From NCBI GenBank assembly GCA_001273335.1, contig LFWV01000046.1:1-9620 (forward strand): a stretch of DNA of 9,620 bases, in the 5' to 3' direction. The notes under the pieces were generated by a model. That model did no database searches. It was not told where the DNA came from and worked only from the letters and a program-made list of their open reading frames with translations. Each line of letters opens with the position of its first letter. Within the stretch, counting starts at the first letter, position 1. Shown here piece after piece: positions 6,647 through 9,620 of the stretch. Source of the stretch: a miscellaneous Crenarchaeota group-1 archaeon SG8-32-3 (GTDB lineage: Archaea; Thermoproteota; Bathyarchaeia; Bathyarchaeales; Bathycorpusculaceae). The translations under genes were made by a program, and so were the position numbers.

Positions 6647-6668
6647 TTCAAAAACGGGGGATCATAAA

Positions 6669-6683
6669 ACGACAGAAAAGATA
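6669..6683 (+). other. argG: probable N-terminal extension of argG starting at a non-canonical ACG
   Basis: The five codons directly upstream of the GTG at 6684 read ACG-ACA-GAA-AAG-ATA. With ACG read as Met this gives MTEKI followed by VLAYSGGLDTS, the normal family N-terminus, including the first beta strand before the ATP-binding loop. A G-rich stretch at 6656-6660 (GGGGG, then AT) lies about 8 nt before the ACG, the right spacing for a ribosome site, and over 20 nt before the GTG. No ATG, GTG or TTG occurs in this frame between the upstream stop at 6624 and 6684. Confidence 0.45.
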
Positions 6684-7889
6684 GTGCTAGCATACTCTGG
6701 CGGACTAGACACATCTGTGATGATCAAGTGGCTTCAAGAAAAATACAACGCAGAAGTCATAACTGCAACCGTCAACGTCGGACAACCAGAAGACCTTGCG
6801 GAAGTAGAAGAAAAAGCCAACAACCTCGGCGTCTTAAAACACTACTCAATCGACGCTAAAGAAGAGTTCGCCACCGACTACATTTTCCCAGCCATAAAAG
6901 CCAACGCTCTCTACGAAGGCAAATACCCCATAAGCACAACTTTGTCTCGCCCACTCATCGTCGCGAAAATGGCGGAAATCGCAGAAAAAGAAGGCGCCAC
7001 AGCCTTAGCCCACGGCTGCACAGGCAAAGGCAACGACCAAGTGCGCTTCGACATTTCAATCGGCGCTTTAGCACCCGACCTCAAGATAATAGCGCCCGTC
7101 CGAGAATGGAACATGACGCGAGACGAAGAAATCGAATACGCAAAAGTGCACGGGATTCCAGTTTCCACCGCCTCGAAAAAGTACAGTATAGACCAAAGCA
7201 TCTGGGGCAGATCCATTGAATGCGGCGTGCTGGAAGACGCCAGCAAAGAACCGCCTGAAGACGCTTTTGAATGGACCACTGCACCTGAAAAAGCGCCTAA
7301 CACACCTGAATATGTAACCATAGAATTTGAAGCAGGCGTTCCAGTAGCCCTTAACAACGAAGCTTTGGCTCCTCTTTCACTTATTGAAAAATTGAACAAG
7401 ACCGCGGGAAAACACGGTGTTGGTCGCATAGACCACATCGAAGACCGCATGGTAGGCATCAAATCCAGAGAAATTTACGAGTGCCCAGCCGCAACCGTCG
7501 TGATAGACGCCCATAAAGACTTGGAGAAAATGGTCATGACTCGGCATGAAGTGCTGTTTAAACAGCAAATCGATGCTCAATGGACCTTTTTGGCGTACGC
7601 AGGCTTGTGGCTGGACCCGCTTCGGGAAGACCTTGAGGCTTTCATAAACAAAAGTCAGGAAAACGTCAATGGTAAAGTACGCGTTAAACTGTACAAAGGC
7701 GGGCTCCACATTGTCGGGCGCTCATCCCCGATGTCGCTTTACGACCAGAACTTAGTGAACTACAACATCAAAACAAGCTTTAACCAAGCATACTCTGAAG
7801 GCTTCATACAACTTTGGGGTCTACAAACAAGAATGCACAACATTCTGAAAAGAAAAGCAAAGGAACAAAAAACAAAGAGCGGAGCGTAA
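6684..7889 (+). CDS. argG: argininosuccinate synthase
   Basis: Joins citrulline and aspartate, with ATP cleaved to AMP and pyrophosphate, to make argininosuccinate in the cytoplasm. From the GTG at 6684 it has 401 residues, close to the family's usual length of about 400. Visible motifs: AYSGGLDTS (PP-loop that binds ATP), GCTGKGNDQVRFD (nucleotide and citrulline site), YSIDQSIWGRSIECGVLED, and GIKSREIYECPAA. The GTG start would remove most of the first beta strand before the PP-loop, so the real start may be five codons upstream at an ACG (see the separate entry). Its promoter region is shared divergently with the ACT-domain gene. The stop TAA directly abuts the argH ATG, and the argH ribosome site lies in the last argG codons, so the two are almost certainly co-transcribed and coupled. 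Confidence 0.95.
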   Translation: MLAYSGGLDTSVMIKWLQEKYNAEVITATVNVGQPEDLAEVEEKANNLGVLKHYSIDAKEEFATDYIFPAIKANALYEGKYPISTTLSRPLIVAKMAEIAEKEGATALAHGCTGKGNDQVRFDISIGALAPDLKIIAPVREWNMTRDEEIEYAKVHGIPVSTASKKYSIDQSIWGRSIECGVLEDASKEPPEDAFEWTTAPEKAPNTPEYVTIEFEAGVPVALNNEALAPLSLIEKLNKTAGKHGVGRIDHIEDRMVGIKSREIYECPAATVVIDAHKDLEKMVMTRHEVLFKQQIDAQWTFLAYAGLWLDPLREDLEAFINKSQENVNGKVRVKLYKGGLHIVGRSSPMSLYDQNLVNYNIKTSFNQAYSEGFIQLWGLQTRMHNILKRKAKEQKTKSGA

Positions 7890-9401
7890 ATGTCAAAACT
7901 ATTGCGGGGCGGACGATTATCACCAGTGCGGGAAGACGTTGCCAAATTCACTTCTTCAATAAAAGACGACGTTAGACTAGCGAAAGCCGTGGTAGACATC
8001 AACAAGGCTCACGTAGTCATGCTGACGGAGCAGAAAATCATCAAGAAGTCTGACGGCGCTAAACTTCTGCAAGCCCTCGCCAAGTTCTCCAGCACCGACC
8101 TGGATGCTTCAGCTGAAGACGTTCACCTATCGGTGGAAGAAAAAGTGCTCAAAGAGGCAGGCGAGGCAGCAGGCGGAAACCTCCATATCGCCAAGAGCAG
8201 AAACGACCAAGTTGCCACAGGCATCCGCATGCAACTGCGCAACGAACTGCTCAGCCTAATGCGTGCCGTATCTCACGTACAAGACCACTTAATGGAAGTG
8301 GCAGAAGAACACTTCAACACCGTCATCTTGGAGTACACTCACTTGCAACCTGCGCAGCCAGTCACATTCGCGCATTACCTGCTGTCGCATTACGCTGCGT
8401 TAGAACGCGACCTGCAAAGGCTCCAAAGCGTATATGCAAGAGTTAATGTTTGCCCGCTAGGCGCAGGAGCGTTAGCTACAACAAGTTTTCCCATAAACCG
8501 TGACCGAACCGCAGAGCTTTTAGGCTTCGACGGTTTAGCGGAAAACTCAATTGACGCTGTAGGCAGCCGAGACTTCATAACTGAAACCCTTGCGGTTCTC
8601 ACGCTTATGGCGGTGAACTTGAGTCGTTTTGCTGAGGACCTCATAATCTGGAGTTCACCCGACTTTGGCGTAGTGGAGATTCCAGATGAGTTCGCCAGCA
8701 CAAGCAGCATTATGCCTCAAAAGAAGAACCCTGAGGTCTTGGAGGTCATCCGTGCAAGAGCCAGCCATGTGCTAGGCGATTTTGTGGCTTCAGCCGCTGC
8801 AGTGAAGAGTTTACCGTCCACGTACAATCTTGACTTTCAGGAAATCACCCCCAAACTGTGGGCGTCAATAGAGAACGTGCACGCTTCGCTGGACATGTTC
8901 CACAAGCTGCTTCCCAAACTGAAAGTAACCGCCGACGTCTCAGGCAAAGCCAATGCAAGCTTTGTGGCTGCGACTGAGCTGGCTAACGTGCTTGTACGGA
9001 AATATGATGTTCCGTTCCGAACGGCTCACAAGGTAGTCGGTGCCTTCGTCAAGTCTTTGATGGAGGCAAAATTGACTTTCGCAGATGCTACGCCCGCGAT
9101 GTTGCAGAAAGCAGCTAAGGAGGTTGCCAGCATCAAATTAACAGTTAAGGCTAAAGACTTGAAAGCGCTTGCAGATCCGCTGGCGCTGGTTGAGGTCTGT
9201 AACGTTAAGGGCGGACCTGCTCCAACAGAGGTTAAAAAAGCGTTAGATGTATGGAAGAAAAAGTGGTTTTCAACAAAATCCGATATATTGCAGATGGACA
9301 AGAAGCTTGAAGAAGCTGAAAACAACCTGGAAAAAGCTGTCCAGTCCTATTTTCCCGTGAACTCCAACGATAACCTAAAACTTAAAAACACAAAATTGTA
9401 G
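7890..9401 (+). CDS. argH: argininosuccinate lyase
   Basis: Splits argininosuccinate into arginine and fumarate, the last step of arginine synthesis. It is a cytoplasmic homotetramer of the fumarase/aspartase superfamily, with active sites built from three subunits. Signatures: LRGGRLSP at the N-terminus, GGNLHIAKSRNDQVATGIRM (about residues 95-114), EYTHLQPAQPVTFAHY with the conserved Thr150-His151 pair, GAGALATTSFPINRD, GSRDFITE, and the superfamily signature TSSIMPQKKNPE with the mobile-loop serines (Ser272/273). The protein is 503 residues, somewhat longer than the common 450-470. The extra length lies in the C-terminal part, including a Lys/Glu-rich end (MDKKLEEAENNLEKAV) that looks like a coiled-coil helix. 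GGAG at 7881-7884, 5 nt before the ATG, sets the start. carB follows after 20 nt. Confidence 0.96.
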   Translation: MSKLLRGGRLSPVREDVAKFTSSIKDDVRLAKAVVDINKAHVVMLTEQKIIKKSDGAKLLQALAKFSSTDLDASAEDVHLSVEEKVLKEAGEAAGGNLHIAKSRNDQVATGIRMQLRNELLSLMRAVSHVQDHLMEVAEEHFNTVILEYTHLQPAQPVTFAHYLLSHYAALERDLQRLQSVYARVNVCPLGAGALATTSFPINRDRTAELLGFDGLAENSIDAVGSRDFITETLAVLTLMAVNLSRFAEDLIIWSSPDFGVVEIPDEFASTSSIMPQKKNPEVLEVIRARASHVLGDFVASAAAVKSLPSTYNLDFQEITPKLWASIENVHASLDMFHKLLPKLKVTADVSGKANASFVAATELANVLVRKYDVPFRTAHKVVGAFVKSLMEAKLTFADATPAMLQKAAKEVASIKLTVKAKDLKALADPLALVEVCNVKGGPAPTEVKKALDVWKKKWFSTKSDILQMDKKLEEAENNLEKAVQSYFPVNSNDNLKLKNTKL

Positions 9402-9404
9402 GTA

Positions 9405-9410
9405 GGAGAT
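9405..9410 (+). promoter_or_regulatory. ribosome binding site of carB
   Basis: GGAGAT lies 11 nt before the carB ATG at 9422, in an AT-rich 20-nt gap after argH (TTAATATTATT). It supports that ATG as the true start and translation from the argGH transcript. No oligo-T tract of five or more lies between argH and carB. Confidence 0.6.
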
Positions 9411-9421
9411 TAATATTATTC

Positions 9422-9620
9422 ATGCCCTTACGTAACGATATTAAGAAGATTATGATTATTGGTTCCGGACCAATTGTTATAGGACAAGCTTGTGAGTTCG
9501 ATTATTCTGGCACCCAAGCATGTAAGGCCTTGAAATCATTAGGTTACCAGATTGTGTTGGTTAACTCAAATCCGGCAACAATTATGACAGACCCCAATAT
9601 GGCGGATGCCACTTATATCG
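9422..9620 (+). CDS. carB: carbamoyl-phosphate synthase large subunit, 3' end outside the window
   Basis: Only the first 66 codons are present, but they are diagnostic: MPLRNDIKKIMIIGSGPIV, then IGQACEFDYSGTQACKAL, then NSNPATIMTDPNMADATYI. This is the highly conserved opening of the CarB N-terminal ATP-grasp half, which forms carboxyphosphate from bicarbonate and ATP. The full enzyme (normally about 1,070 residues) makes carbamoyl phosphate for both arginine and pyrimidine synthesis, with ammonia supplied by CarA. Position after argH ties it to arginine. carA is not upstream of carB here as it is in many genomes, and must lie elsewhere or downstream. Isoleucine codons are mostly ATT, unlike argH, where ATC and ATA dominate. 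Confidence 0.95.
   Translation, partial: MPLRNDIKKIMIIGSGPIVIGQACEFDYSGTQACKALKSLGYQIVLVNSNPATIMTDPNMADATYI

Noticed and set aside
6911..7462. Minus-strand reading frame inside argG
   Set aside because: Shadow of the conserved argG frame, with no independent start signals.
1..9620. CRISPR arrays, insertion sequences, integrases, toxin-antitoxin or defence genes
   Set aside because: No direct repeat series, transposase motifs or terminal inverted repeats were found; nearly every base lies in core biosynthesis genes.

Overview
The window is an archaeal chromosome segment devoted almost entirely to amino-acid biosynthesis. The archaeal call rests on several signs: LysJ and LysK, which belong to the LysW amino-carrier route typical of many Archaea and of Thermus/Deinococcus; a stand-alone ACT-domain protein of the archaeal COG2150 type; a zinc-ribbon threonine synthase; TATA-like boxes in both intergenic gaps; and oligo-T tracts instead of hairpin terminators. 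The base composition looks mid-range. A Bathyarchaeia-like (MCG/TACK) source is possible, but this is a weak inference from gene content and cannot be fixed without a search.

Layout: (1) Positions 1-2153, plus strand: the end of lysJ (5' end outside the window) overlapping lysK by ATGA. (2) Positions 2139-5859, minus strand: thrC, hom and lysC, tightly packed. Upstream on the same strand is a small ACT-domain gene (5997-6575), which may head the same transcript. The lysK and lysC tails converge and overlap by 15 bp. (3) Positions 6576-6683: a compact divergent promoter region. (4) From 6684 to the window end, plus strand: argG, argH and the start of carB. Coding is nearly continuous. The only gaps are 5860-5996 and the divergent region, and no stretch over 300 bases lacks a gene.

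How the genes work together: LysJ and LysK perform the last two steps that release lysine, and in many archaea also ornithine, from the LysW carrier. ArgG, ArgH and carbamoyl-phosphate synthase (CarB) take ornithine on to arginine, although the ornithine carbamoyltransferase is not seen here. LysC, Hom and ThrC cover three of the five steps from aspartate to threonine; Asd and homoserine kinase are not in the window. Because lysine appears to be made by the alpha-aminoadipate/LysW route, this aspartate kinase probably serves threonine, isoleucine and methionine rather than lysine.

I see no clearly new biological system. The points most worth a second look are the start of argG, where an ACG codon sits exactly where the family has its ATG; a perfect-arm palindrome in the argG / ACT-gene divergent promoter; the ACT protein as a candidate local regulator; and oligo-T terminators that each lie inside the opposing gene at the lysK/lysC junction.
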